Shown here: piece by piece, positions 23,824 to 31,600 of the stretch
How the letters are laid out: every line of letters begins with the position of its first letter
Numbering within the stretch: position 1 is the stretch's first letter
From: Deltaproteobacteria bacterium
GTDB lineage: Bacteria > Desulfobacterota > Desulfarculia > Desulfarculales > Desulfarculaceae
Assembly: GCA_020444205.1 (NCBI GenBank)
Contig: JAHLLJ010000022.1
Coordinates: 1-39,842 of the forward strand
Direction of reading: 5' to 3'
DNA length: 39,842 nt
Notes under the pieces: generated by a model
Databases searched by the model: none
What the model was told of the DNA's origin: nothing
Seen by the model: the letters and a program-made list of their open reading frames with translations, nothing else
Position numbers and translations under genes: made by a program

Positions 23824-24228
23824 ATGGGCGACGGGTCCGACTTAGCGGAAATCAAATTCGACGACATGGTTCTCTACAGCCGGGAGCACGCCTGGGCCCG
23901 CCAAGAGGACGGGCTGTTTACCGTGGGCATCAGCGATTTTGCCCAAAGCCAGCTCGGCGGGGTCATCTACCTGGAGCTGCCCCAAGAGGACGACGAATTT
24001 GAAGCGGGCGAGGAGTTCGGGGTGGTGGAGTCCTCCAAAGTGGCCAGCAGCCTGTTCGCCCCGGTCGGTGGTCGGGTGGTGGTGGTCAACTGGGAACTGG
24101 AGGATAACCCCGGCATGGTCAATGAAGACCCTTACGGCGCCGGCTGGATAATCAAAATCCAGCCCAAGGGCCAGCCGGACCTGAGCCGCCTCCTGGACGC
24201 GGCGGCCTATAGCGCCTTCGTGGTTTGA
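23824..24228 (+). CDS. GcvH-like lipoyl carrier protein
   Basis: A 134-residue single-domain protein of the glycine-cleavage H family: YSREHAWAR near residue 18, GISDFAQSQLGGVIYLELP near 35-53, then the lipoylation site in VVESSKVAS with the modified lysine at K72, and NEDPYGAGWIIKI near the end. No glycine decarboxylase (GcvP) or aminomethyltransferase (GcvT) gene is present; instead it lies between two CxxC proteins and a dihydrolipoamide dehydrogenase. A lipoyl arm carrying electrons or an intermediate between these proteins is the natural inference, comparable to the dedicated lipoate-binding proteins (LbpA) of the sHdr sulfur-oxidation system. GGGAG lies upstream of the chosen ATG. Confidence 0.88.
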   Translation: MGDGSDLAEIKFDDMVLYSREHAWARQEDGLFTVGISDFAQSQLGGVIYLELPQEDDEFEAGEEFGVVESSKVASSLFAPVGGRVVVVNWELEDNPGMVNEDPYGAGWIIKIQPKGQPDLSRLLDAAAYSAFVV

Positions 24229-24295
24229 GAACCAGGCGAGGTGCCAGGGGGATGCCGCCCGGCGCGGCCCTTGGCCTAGACCGGAGAGAGCTACT

Positions 24296-25681
24296 TTGAG
24301 CGAAAACTACGATATGGCCGTGATCGGTGGTGGGCCCGGCGGATATGCCGCCGCGGTGTTGGCCTCCCGCCAAGGCCTTAAAACCGCCTTGGTAGAGCGG
24401 GAATCCCTGGGAGGGGTCTGTGCCAACTGGGGATGCGTGCCCACCAAGGCCCTGTTGCGCAACGCCGAGGTGATCCACCTGCTTTCCCAGGGCCGCACCT
24501 TCGGTTTCCAGACCCAGGGCTTCAGCGCCGACTACCAGGCAGCCCAGAAAAGGAGCCGCCAGGTTTCCATCCGCCAGGTGCGCCGGGTGGAGGCTCTGGT
24601 CAAGAGCTGCGGCATCGCCCTCCACCGGGGCGAGGGGGTACTGGCCGGGGGGCGCGAAATTCTACTCCAACCGGAGGGCAAGCGCATAAGCGCGGAGCAC
24701 GTGGTGTTGGCCACCGGGGCCCGCCCCCGCCAGCTTCCGGGCCTGCCCTGCGACGGCGAGCGAGTTATCAGCTTCCGCCAGGCCCTGCAACTGACCGAGG
24801 CCCCGGCCAAGGTGGTGGTGATCGGCGCGGGCCCTATCGGCATGGAGTTCGCCACCCTCTGGGCCCGCTATGGCAGCCAGGTCACGGTGGTGGAGATGCT
24901 CCCCCGCATCCTGCCCTTGGAGGACGCGGAGATCAGCGCCGAGGCGGCCAAGGCCTATCAGCGGGTCAAGATCAGGCTGATGACCAGCGCGGCGGTGCAT
25001 GATATCGCGCCCTCCGGACAGGGCGTGACGGTGGAGGTGGAGCAAGGGAAGGGCAGGGAGCGCCTGGCCGCGGACAAGGTACTGGTGGCCATCGGCTTCG
25101 AGGCCAACAGCGGCGGCCTGGGCCTGGAAGAGGCGGGCGTGGCCCTGGAGCGCGGCCGGGTGGTGGTGGACGGCCAGATGCGCACCACCCAGTCTCACGT
25201 CTTCGCCGTGGGTGATGTGACCGGCAAGCTGGGCCTGGCCCACACCGCCTCTGCCCAGGCCTTCGTGGCGGTACAGACCATCGCCGGGCGACCCACCCGG
25301 CCCCTGGTCTACACGGACATCCCCCGCTGCACTTACACCTCTCCGGAGATTGCTTCGGTCGGCCTGACCCAGGTGCAGGCCGAGGACCGCGGCCATGCCG
25401 TGACTGCGGTAACCAGCCCCCTGGCCCCCAACGGCAAGGCGGTGGCCATGAATGAGGCGGTGGGCCTGGTAAAGATAGTGGCCGACGCCAACAGCCATCA
25501 GGTGCTGGGGGTGCACATGATGGGCCCCCACGTAACCGAGATGATCGCCGGGGCGGCCGGAGCCCTGAGCCAGGGCCTCACCGTGGGGCAAATGGCCTCG
25601 GTGGTGTATCCCCACCCCACGGTGAGCGAGGCGCTCATGGAAGGGCTGCACGCCCTGGCCGGCCACGCGGTGCACATCTGA
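24296..25681 (+). CDS. Dihydrolipoamide dehydrogenase (Lpd-type flavoprotein disulfide reductase)
   Basis: A 461-residue FAD enzyme of the pyridine-nucleotide disulfide reductase family. It has an N-terminal GGGPGGYAAA FAD motif (11-20), the redox pair C42-A-N-W-G-C47 followed by VPTKAL, an NAD-binding GAGPIGMEFA near residue 178, a second FAD motif with FAVGDVTG near 302, and the C-terminal active-site H440-P-T-V-S-E445. These residues mark lipoamide dehydrogenases rather than mercuric or glutathione reductases. Translation probably starts at a TTG, 6 nt after GGAGAGAG. It presumably re-oxidises the adjacent lipoyl protein with NAD+, or reduces it with NADH. Confidence 0.92.
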   Translation: MSENYDMAVIGGGPGGYAAAVLASRQGLKTALVERESLGGVCANWGCVPTKALLRNAEVIHLLSQGRTFGFQTQGFSADYQAAQKRSRQVSIRQVRRVEALVKSCGIALHRGEGVLAGGREILLQPEGKRISAEHVVLATGARPRQLPGLPCDGERVISFRQALQLTEAPAKVVVIGAGPIGMEFATLWARYGSQVTVVEMLPRILPLEDAEISAEAAKAYQRVKIRLMTSAAVHDIAPSGQGVTVEVEQGKGRERLAADKVLVAIGFEANSGGLGLEEAGVALERGRVVVDGQMRTTQSHVFAVGDVTGKLGLAHTASAQAFVAVQTIAGRPTRPLVYTDIPRCTYTSPEIASVGLTQVQAEDRGHAVTAVTSPLAPNGKAVAMNEAVGLVKIVADANSHQVLGVHMMGPHVTEMIAGAAGALSQGLTVGQMASVVYPHPTVSEALMEGLHALAGHAVHI

Positions 25682-25711
25682 AGGGCCCAGCCAGAGGCTA
25701 GAGGGCACCGC

Positions 25712-26818
25712 ATGGCATTCGCCAATCTGCACATGCACAGTTTCTGGTCTGACGGCCTGCTCCCGGCGGGCGAGGTCCTGCGGCTCGCCAGCCAGAAGCC
25801 CGGCTTGGAGCTGATTGCTCTCACCGACCACGATACCTTGTCGGGCTTGGAGCCCCTTTTCCGGGGTTGGCGGGCGCGGCAAGATCTGAGGTTGCCAACA
25901 CCTCAGGTGGCGGCTGGCATCGAGCTTTCCCTGTGGGAGCCGGTCTTGGAGGCTGCGGTGCATCTCCTGGGCTATTTTTCCTGGTTAAAACCCGAGGACC
26001 CCTCCCCAAGCCTGGCTCGGTTGGAGGCTGACCTGGGAGCCCATTGTCGCAAGATGACCCAAAAGCGGGGCGAACGCGACCTTGACGCCCGAGTGGCCAA
26101 GGCCCATGCCTTGAACCTGGACGGCCTGGCCCGGATCTTCCCTACGCCCGAGGCGGCGGTGGCTGCCTTCCGCTTCGCCAGCGCCGACCGGTTGCGAGAC
26201 ACCGTGCGTGTGGAGCCCAAGGATGGCGACGTTTGTCAGGGGCCGCCGCCGGCCACCTACCAGGACATGATCGAGGCTTGGAGCGGCCTGGTGCCCGGCA
26301 CCAGCCGGGAACGCGTCACCCTTTACACCCTGCGCCCGGATTCCTCGCGCGTGGCCCGTCTGGCCGCCATTTTGGCGGAGGAGGACGGTCTGCCTGTCGC
26401 TCAGGCCCGGGAGCTGGCCCTGGAGCTGCAAGGCTGCCTGGTAAAGGACCTGGGCGCGCCAAGCTTCCTGCCCGGCCCCCTGGAGGGCCTAGCCATGCTC
26501 CAGCGGGCGGGCGCGGTCACGGTGCTGGCCCACCCCGGGGTGGACTTCCCCAGGATGAGCCTGGCCGATTTTGACCAACAGGTGCTGGAACCCATGGCGC
26601 GCGCCGGCCTGCGGGGGGTGGAGGTCTTCTATCCCTATGATCCCGGTCACCGGACCAAGCTCCAGCAACACTACTACGCGCAGGCCCGGCGCCATGGTCT
26701 GCTGATCTCTGGCGGCACCGACTTTCACGGCGACGGGCGGGCCGGCCTGGGCGAGACTCCGCTTTCTTTGGAAGACGCCCGGCGCATAGTTTCGCCCGGC
26801 TTGGTTGTATCAAATTGA
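25712..26818 (+). CDS. PHP-domain metal-dependent phosphoesterase
   Basis: A 368-residue protein with a split PHP domain. The N-terminal half shows NLHMHSFWSDG (H7, H9, D14) and ALTDHDTLSG (D39, H40, D41). The C-terminal half shows TVLAHPGVDF near 270 and SGGTDFHGD near 340. These are the trinuclear metal ligands of YciV-like phosphatases, which hydrolyse nucleotides or small phosphate esters. The insertion of about 150 residues between the halves is longer than usual and has no motif I recognise. It starts 30 nt after the dehydrogenase gene and ends 12 nt before the glycosyltransferase gene, so it may be the phosphatase for that enzyme's product. That role is inference. Confidence 0.85.
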   Translation: MAFANLHMHSFWSDGLLPAGEVLRLASQKPGLELIALTDHDTLSGLEPLFRGWRARQDLRLPTPQVAAGIELSLWEPVLEAAVHLLGYFSWLKPEDPSPSLARLEADLGAHCRKMTQKRGERDLDARVAKAHALNLDGLARIFPTPEAAVAAFRFASADRLRDTVRVEPKDGDVCQGPPPATYQDMIEAWSGLVPGTSRERVTLYTLRPDSSRVARLAAILAEEDGLPVAQARELALELQGCLVKDLGAPSFLPGPLEGLAMLQRAGAVTVLAHPGVDFPRMSLADFDQQVLEPMARAGLRGVEVFYPYDPGHRTKLQQHYYAQARRHGLLISGGTDFHGDGRAGLGETPLSLEDARRIVSPGLVVSN

Positions 26819-26830
26819 CAGGAGAGGCCC

Positions 26831-28189
26831 ATGTCTGACTTCAGTCAGCTCTCCACCAAGGTTTGCACCTTCCACTGCTTGGAGCAGGATGCGCGAGGGG
26901 TGCGCGCCCAGCTCACGGCCCACGCGGTAGGCAAGTCGCCCATGCTGATCATGCCCTGCTTGGCCAGCGAGTTCACCGACCCGGCCAACCGCCCGGTGCT
27001 CACCAACATCCTCTCCGAGTTGGCGGGCGTCGATTACCTGAAAAGGGTGATCATCGGCCTTGACCAGGCGGGCCAACCGGAGCGCGACCTGCTGGGTGAG
27101 TTGGTGCGCCAGGCCGGCCTGGCCAATTGCACCATACTCTGGAACGACTGTCCTGCCTGCCAAGCGGTCTACGGGCAACTGGAGCAGGCCGGAGTGGCCC
27201 TGCAGCGCCCGGGCAAGGGCAAGAACATGTTCCTGGCCTTTGGCTTGGCCTTGGCCCTGGAGGCCGGCGTGGTGGGGGTGGTGGACGCGGACATCAAGAC
27301 TTTCACCGCCGAGCAGGTGGACCGGTTGTTCTTCCCCTTGGTAGTGTTGGACTATGAGTTCAGCAAGGCCTTCTACGCCCGGGTGCACCAAAACCGCCTC
27401 TACGGAAGAGTGAAGCGCCTTTTGTTGGATCCCTTGCTCTTGGCCCTAAAGAAAAAGTTCTCCTACTCGCATGAGGAAAAATTCATGCGCCTGGTTGACT
27501 ACCTACTCTCCTTCCGCTACCAACTCTCGGGCGAGGTGGCCTTTCGGGCCGACCTGCTGCGGCGCATGCGCTTTGCCATGAACTGGGGGGTGGAGATATA
27601 CACCCTTATCGAAGCCTACCGCAAAAGCTCGGCCATTTGTCAGGTGGAACTTTCCCCCGCGCCCTTTGACCATAAGCATCAGGCACTAACCCCCTCCTGC
27701 GGCAAGGGCGGATTATCGGCCATGGCCTTGGACATCATCACCACCCTCATGAACTGCCTCATCGTGGAGGAGGGGCTGGAGCTGGGGCCGACCTTCTTCC
27801 CGGACCTGGCGGTGACCTATCAGTCCATCGCTGAGCGGCAGATAAAAAAGTACGCCCACGAGGCTGCCTTCAATTGCCTGCAATATGATCGCGGGGCCGA
27901 AGAAAAGGCTCTGCACGAGGTTTTCCGACCGTCCCTTTTGGCCGCCGGCGAAGAACTGCAAAGCCCGGTTCGCTTGGCCGAGCGCTTCCTCATGTTGGTC
28001 AACTCTAATGATAAGTTTCGGCCCTACGTGCAAGGAGGCCTGAATCAAGTGATCTGCGAGGTGGCTGCCCGCGGCCAGGGAAGTGTGTACGAGGTCCCTC
28101 AAACGCCCTCTTGGGAGCGTGCCCTAGACAAGAACAACGAGATATTTGCCAGCTTGCGAAGCTTAGCTTCTTCCGGCCCTGGTGCGTAA
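26831..28189 (+). CDS. GT81-like glycosyltransferase (glucosyl-3-phosphoglycerate / mannosylglycerate synthase type)
   Basis: A 452-residue soluble GT-A fold transferase. Visible are a RPGKGKNM nucleotide-sugar segment (about 126-133), the metal-binding DADI motif (152-155) in VVDADIKTFT, and an acceptor-site stretch SKAFYARV followed by LYGRVKRLLLDPLL, which I associate with the GT81 family. Those enzymes make glucosyl-3-phosphoglycerate or related glycosylated three-carbon acids that are then dephosphorylated. The adjoining PHP phosphoesterase gene fits that second step. At 452 residues it is longer than typical GpgS, with an extra C-terminal helical region. The exact donor and acceptor are not determined. 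GGAGAGG precedes the ATG. The last gene of the long plus-strand run. Confidence 0.78.
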   Translation: MSDFSQLSTKVCTFHCLEQDARGVRAQLTAHAVGKSPMLIMPCLASEFTDPANRPVLTNILSELAGVDYLKRVIIGLDQAGQPERDLLGELVRQAGLANCTILWNDCPACQAVYGQLEQAGVALQRPGKGKNMFLAFGLALALEAGVVGVVDADIKTFTAEQVDRLFFPLVVLDYEFSKAFYARVHQNRLYGRVKRLLLDPLLLALKKKFSYSHEEKFMRLVDYLLSFRYQLSGEVAFRADLLRRMRFAMNWGVEIYTLIEAYRKSSAICQVELSPAPFDHKHQALTPSCGKGGLSAMALDIITTLMNCLIVEEGLELGPTFFPDLAVTYQSIAERQIKKYAHEAAFNCLQYDRGAEEKALHEVFRPSLLAAGEELQSPVRLAERFLMLVNSNDKFRPYVQGGLNQVICEVAARGQGSVYEVPQTPSWERALDKNNEIFASLRSLASSGPGA

Positions 28190-28622
28190 TCTCCAACCGA
28201 TGACCGTTACTCGCGCCACAGTCATTTCGGCATGATCCTCTTTCCAATCAAAATGAAAGGCCCGTGCTGGCCCGGTGCGCGAATGAAAGAGATCCGGTGC
28301 GGCCAGCCTCTTGTGCTCATCCCGCCACTGGTTAATGCAGCGCCATACGCTGTCGTAGCCACCCTCATAGCCCAGCACTACCAGGTCCTCGAAAAGCATC
28401 TGGGCCGAGCCTCGTCGTTTCGCGGGGGCTCTAGCCCTCCTCCAGAAAGCCTTCTATCCTCTCGCTTAAGGTAAGGCCGGTGGCTGCGCTGGTAGCTAAA
28501 CTAGGCCTCGTCACCGCGCAGCACCTTGTGGAGCGTATTGCATGAGAGCCTTGGCTTCGGGATATGGGCCTGATGGACTTGCCCGGCATGATCATGCTCA
28601 TTGTCTCCAACGCCAGCATCTC
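28163..28622 (-). mobile_element. Broken istA transposase of an IS21-family element
   Basis: On the minus strand two frames together read like the first part of IstA. One is an N-terminal GKSIRPISRSQG helix-turn-helix segment ending with LSERIEGFLEEG and a stop. The other, shifted by one base, runs AKRRGSAQMLFEDL, GYEGGYDSVWRCINQWR and AFHFDWKEDHAEM. The integrase core beyond this point is gone, and the remnant runs into the end of the glycosyltransferase gene. The short inverted repeat GGACACCC / GGGTGTCC (28626-28660) just outside the start could be part of the element's end. No istB is present. The insertion probably marks the right edge of the plus-strand cluster. Confidence 0.7.
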
Positions 28623-28726
28623 CCCGGACACCCACCTTGGTCGGAAAACGAGGGGTGTCCCCTTGCTGTGGGAAGAAATTTTCAAGGCCAAATGTATCAT
28701 TTATACTAATAATAATTTAAATAATA

Positions 28727-28749
28727 TTGATTTGCCTAAAGCAAATCAA
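28727..28749. repeat. Perfect 9-bp inverted repeat in an AT-rich gap
   Basis: TTGATTTGC and GCAAATCAA flank a 5-nt loop, in the AT-rich stretch upstream of the decayed dehydrogenase copy. It may be an operator or a leftover terminator stem; no U-run follows. The rest of the 28623-28826 gap shows only AT-rich sequence. Confidence 0.45.
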
Positions 28750-28826
28750 GCGAAATAAGATGATTTCACACTGACCAACAGCTTGACCTTTTCAGAAGCG
28801 TGCAGCATTGAAATAGACGTGAAAAA

Positions 28827-29285
28827 GTGATCAAAAAATACATCCAAAAAAGTAAGAGCGCTGCAGAATTACAGGCCACCGGCAAACAGTTGCCCAGTGT
28901 GGTGGAAAACATCGTCAATGACGTGGCCGCCCGCGGCGACGCCGGGGTGGTCAAGCTGAGCGATAAGTTCGACAAGTTCAATCACGCAGGCTTCAAGCTC
29001 AACAAGGAAGAAATTGAGGGCTGCCTAGAGAGCTTGCCGCCAGGTACCGTCGACGAAATCCGCTGTTTGGATGGGGCCAAGCGCCATATCTTCGGTAGAG
29101 TGGGCATCGACCTGTTAGCCGGCCGGCCCACTGGAAAGGCGGTCCGCTACACCGGCGGGCTTTGGATGGACAAGCCCATCAAGACCCGCACCTGCCAGAT
29201 GGTTACCGAGCAGGCCGGCATCATGATCAGCGAGGACAATTCCCGTTGGTGTGTCATCGAGAACATCGCGGGACACAAGGAGTAG
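28827..29285 (+). pseudogene. Internally deleted copy of the HpsN-like (histidinol-dehydrogenase-family) gene
   Basis: The open frame of 152 residues is a collage of three pieces of the family. Residues 1-88 match the N-terminus of the intact dehydrogenase encoded at 13 kb. Residues 89-101 (FGRVGIDLLAGRP) match its positions 215-227. Residues 105-121 (AVRYTGGLWMDKPIKT) match its positions 365-381. Two in-frame deletions of about 130-140 residues have removed the Gln/His/Asp metal ligands and the catalytic Glu-His pair, so it cannot be active. The tail is unrelated to the family. A GTG start is used, without a good ribosome site. It is diverged from the intact copy, so this is an old paralogue or a foreign relative. 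Confidence 0.8.
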
Positions 29286-29401
29286 GCCGAACTCAGGGTG
29301 CGGCGTTTCAAACAGAAGACCAAAAATAGTTAAAAAGGGCCTGCCCAGTCCTGTGCGGTTAAGCTTACAGGCTTAAAGACTGACAACTAGGAGACCCCAA
29401 C

Positions 29402-29757
29402 ATGAATAACGTGGCTTTGATCTTCGTAGACAAAATGCACAAGGACCACGTTGAGGCTTATAGCAACAACTGGATAATAACGCCCGTCCTAGACGCAGAT
29501 ACGCTCTGTAAACAAAGCCTGAATTTTCCCAAGGCCTACCCCGAATCCTCGGGCACATTGCCCATATGCCGCCCCAACTACGCATGCATACATGGTTTTT
29601 CTTCCGGAATTGGAAGCCCCTCCTTAGGAGACATCATCTCCGCCCCGGGCTGGGAGCTCCTAGGCGACGAGGCCACCCTGTTTTAGGAGATGTTGTTCGA
29701 GACTGGCTATCGCACATCATTTGGCACAGATGTTTATCATCCGAACCCAAGAAGAGG
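29402..29757 (+). pseudogene. Truncated copy of the Thr-type sulfatase-fold hydrolase
   Basis: The frame begins like the first sulfatase-fold gene (NNVALIFVDKMHKDH, SLNFPKAYPES, SLGDIISAPGWELL) with an intact ribosome binding site (TAGGAG). It hits a TAG at 29684. In-frame homology continues past the stop with MLFETGYRTSFGTDVYH, then ends abruptly just before the TRAP binding-protein gene. The signature region is degraded: TLPIC replaces TIPIR, and the T-G pair is lost. About 110 of 460 residues remain. It follows the decayed dehydrogenase copy, so the pair preserves the gene order of the intact cluster minus the TTT transporter genes. Confidence 0.82.
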
Positions 29758-29766
29758 AGTAGGAAG

Positions 29767-30765
29767 ATGAAAGGTCATTGGTTAAGGGTCGTTAGCACAG
29801 CTTTTCTATTAGTGTCGATCATAGGGTTTAGTTCATTAGCTTCAGCTAGTGAATACGTGATAAAGCTCGGGCACATTGATCCCGTGACACACCCCCATAA
29901 TTTAGCCTGCAAGGAGTTCGCAAAATTAGTTAAAGAAAGAACCAACGGAAAAGTCGAAGTTCAGGTTTATCCCGCTGGACAGATTGGAAACGCCCCAAAC
30001 CTAATGGAACAATTGCAAATGGGAACAATTCAGATGTTCCAGGGAGCAATTGGTTGGTGGGGATCTACCATTAGGGATTATTGGACCTTGGCAGCTCCCT
30101 TTGTATTCAAAGATATGAATCAATGCCTTGCGACCATGCAAGGGGATATCGGAAAAAATGTTTCGGAGGAATTACTTAAAAAGGCGGGTGTTAGGACACT
30201 AACCCAATGCCTGGTTAGGAATACGAGAAACCTTTTGGTAAAACAGCCGGTAAAGACGCTTGAAGATTTGAACGGCCTCAAGATCCGGGTTCCTGAAATG
30301 ACCAGCTGGGTATTGGCATGGGAAGCTCTAGGCGCAAATCCAACCCCTGTTCCTCTTACCGAAACATATCTGGCACTTCAGCAAAGTGTCGTAGTGGGAA
30401 CGGAACACGGACTGCCACAACTTCTTTTGAATAACTTCACGGAAGTGGCAAAATACGTGGTCTACACTAAACATCAATTTGAAACAGCTGGATTCTTCAT
30501 CTCAGAAGATTACTTCAGCTCCCTGCCTGATAATTACCAAAAGATCCTTGTCCAGTCTGCAAAGGACGCCGAAAAACTTAACAACAAGCTGCAGCCCGAC
30601 TATTTGGAGAGTGCCAAAAAGAAAATGATCGAACAGGAGGTCATTTTCATAGAGATTGATAATGACCCCTGGTACAAAGTTGGCCGCAAGGCCTTGCTTG
30701 AGAAAGTTGTGCCTAAGGTAGGCATGAATCGTAGTATTCTGGAACAAATTTGGGCTTCCGAATAA
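29767..30765 (+). CDS. dctP: TRAP solute-binding protein (DctP family)
   Basis: Periplasmic binding protein of 332 residues. It has a signal peptide (MKGHWLRV, hydrophobic core, cleavage after SASA near residue 27) and a mature start EYVIKLGHIDPVTHPHN. The conserved arginine region is visible in NLLVKQPVKTLEDLNGLKIRVPE (about residues 158-180), the segment that positions the carboxylate-binding Arg. AGGAGTAGGAAG precedes the ATG; a longer frame upstream lies in the decayed hydrolase gene. The gene is AT-rich compared with its neighbours to the left, as are the three that follow, suggesting separate acquisition. Ligand unknown: DctP proteins bind organic acids, including sulfonates such as isethionate in some relatives. 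Confidence 0.92.
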   Translation: MKGHWLRVVSTAFLLVSIIGFSSLASASEYVIKLGHIDPVTHPHNLACKEFAKLVKERTNGKVEVQVYPAGQIGNAPNLMEQLQMGTIQMFQGAIGWWGSTIRDYWTLAAPFVFKDMNQCLATMQGDIGKNVSEELLKKAGVRTLTQCLVRNTRNLLVKQPVKTLEDLNGLKIRVPEMTSWVLAWEALGANPTPVPLTETYLALQQSVVVGTEHGLPQLLLNNFTEVAKYVVYTKHQFETAGFFISEDYFSSLPDNYQKILVQSAKDAEKLNNKLQPDYLESAKKKMIEQEVIFIEIDNDPWYKVGRKALLEKVVPKVGMNRSILEQIWASE

Positions 30766-30773
30766 ATATTTAT

Positions 30774-30800
30774 CCCGCGCGTCCCTCTGGGACGCGCGGG
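30774..30800 (+). other. GC-rich hairpin after the dctP gene
   Basis: CCCGCGCGTCCC and GGGACGCGCGGG form a perfect 12-bp stem with a 3-nt loop, 9 nt after the dctP stop codon, in AT-rich surroundings. No U-run follows. It is the strongest stem in the window and probably limits expression of the membrane subunits relative to the binding protein. Confidence 0.75.
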
Positions 30801-31105
30801 AACTTAGTAGCATAATGACGGTTCTTGGTCGTTGGCCGTGGAGTTTACTAGGTTCTCTCAGCGATGCGGCAATGAAATGGATCATAGTGATAAAGGTGTA
30901 TGCGTCACGGTATAAATGGGCTCTTTGTCTGACAACTCAGACGATGCCGTTGAAGCCATCCGGAAGTGCGTTGGCATAGGTCGAGGCCCATTACCGTAGA
31001 ATGAATGGGACGTGCCATTCCAGTGTGGGCCGAGCCCTTGGCACCAGAGGCAAGTTTTGCAAGCCATAACTACACCAATCCCGCTCGCAAGGACGAAGGG
31101 GCATC
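30801..31105 (+). other. Unusually long gap between dctP and dctQ
   Basis: No convincing gene is present in these 305 bp. A short inverted repeat GTCTGA / TCAGAC with a 4-nt loop lies at 30927-30942. The gap holds only very short open frames on either strand. dctP and dctQ are usually separated by less than 150 bp, so the space may hold a decayed insertion or a regulatory leader. The sequence ends in GACGAAGGGGC before dctQ. Confidence 0.4.
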
Positions 31106-31600
31106 ATGACTATGGCAAAGATATTAAACATCCTAGATAAAATTCTAAGTGGTCTGATGGGGGGTATGTTCGTAATTATACTCGCCTTAACTGTTGCACA
31201 AGTAATATTCCGGTATGTTTTGAATGATGCGTTAAGTTGGAGCGCCGAATTAACCAAGATTACATTTGTATGGATGACTTTTATCGGAAGCGCGGTTGCC
31301 ATTAATCGTTCGAGACATATGCAAATTGATATTTTTGTCAATAACATGCCTCCCAGATTTAGAAATATATTGAATATATTAATTTATAGCGGAATGATTG
31401 TCTTCCTGTCGGTAATGACTTTTTATGGTGTTGAAGTGGCTGAAAAAGCGGGCAGAACGATTACAGGCGCTCTTGGTTGGCCTAGGAGTGTATTTATCCT
31501 TCCAGTAATTATCAGTGGTGCTTTGATGATAATATATTCACTAAAAATTATATTGATTGAAATGTTTAATCTTCTGCATAACCGCGAGGAGCAGTCATGA
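31106..31600 (+). CDS. dctQ: TRAP small membrane subunit (DctQ family)
   Basis: A 164-residue protein with four hydrophobic segments (about 15-38, 48-68, 85-108 and 125-155), the DctQ topology. The family-typical stretch VIFRYVLNDALSWSAELTK near residue 35, then FVWMTFIGSAVAI and RHMQIDIF, is clearly visible. It anchors or couples the binding protein to the large permease. Its stop codon overlaps the start of the next gene by the ATGA arrangement, indicating translational coupling. AAGGGGC is a moderate ribosome site. Confidence 0.92.
   Translation: MTMAKILNILDKILSGLMGGMFVIILALTVAQVIFRYVLNDALSWSAELTKITFVWMTFIGSAVAINRSRHMQIDIFVNNMPPRFRNILNILIYSGMIVFLSVMTFYGVEVAEKAGRTITGALGWPRSVFILPVIISGALMIIYSLKIILIEMFNLLHNREEQS

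Noticed and set aside
23824-25681. Part of a glycine cleavage operon
   Set aside because: No GcvP or GcvT gene is present and the neighbours are CxxC thioredoxin-fold proteins and a PHP phosphoesterase.
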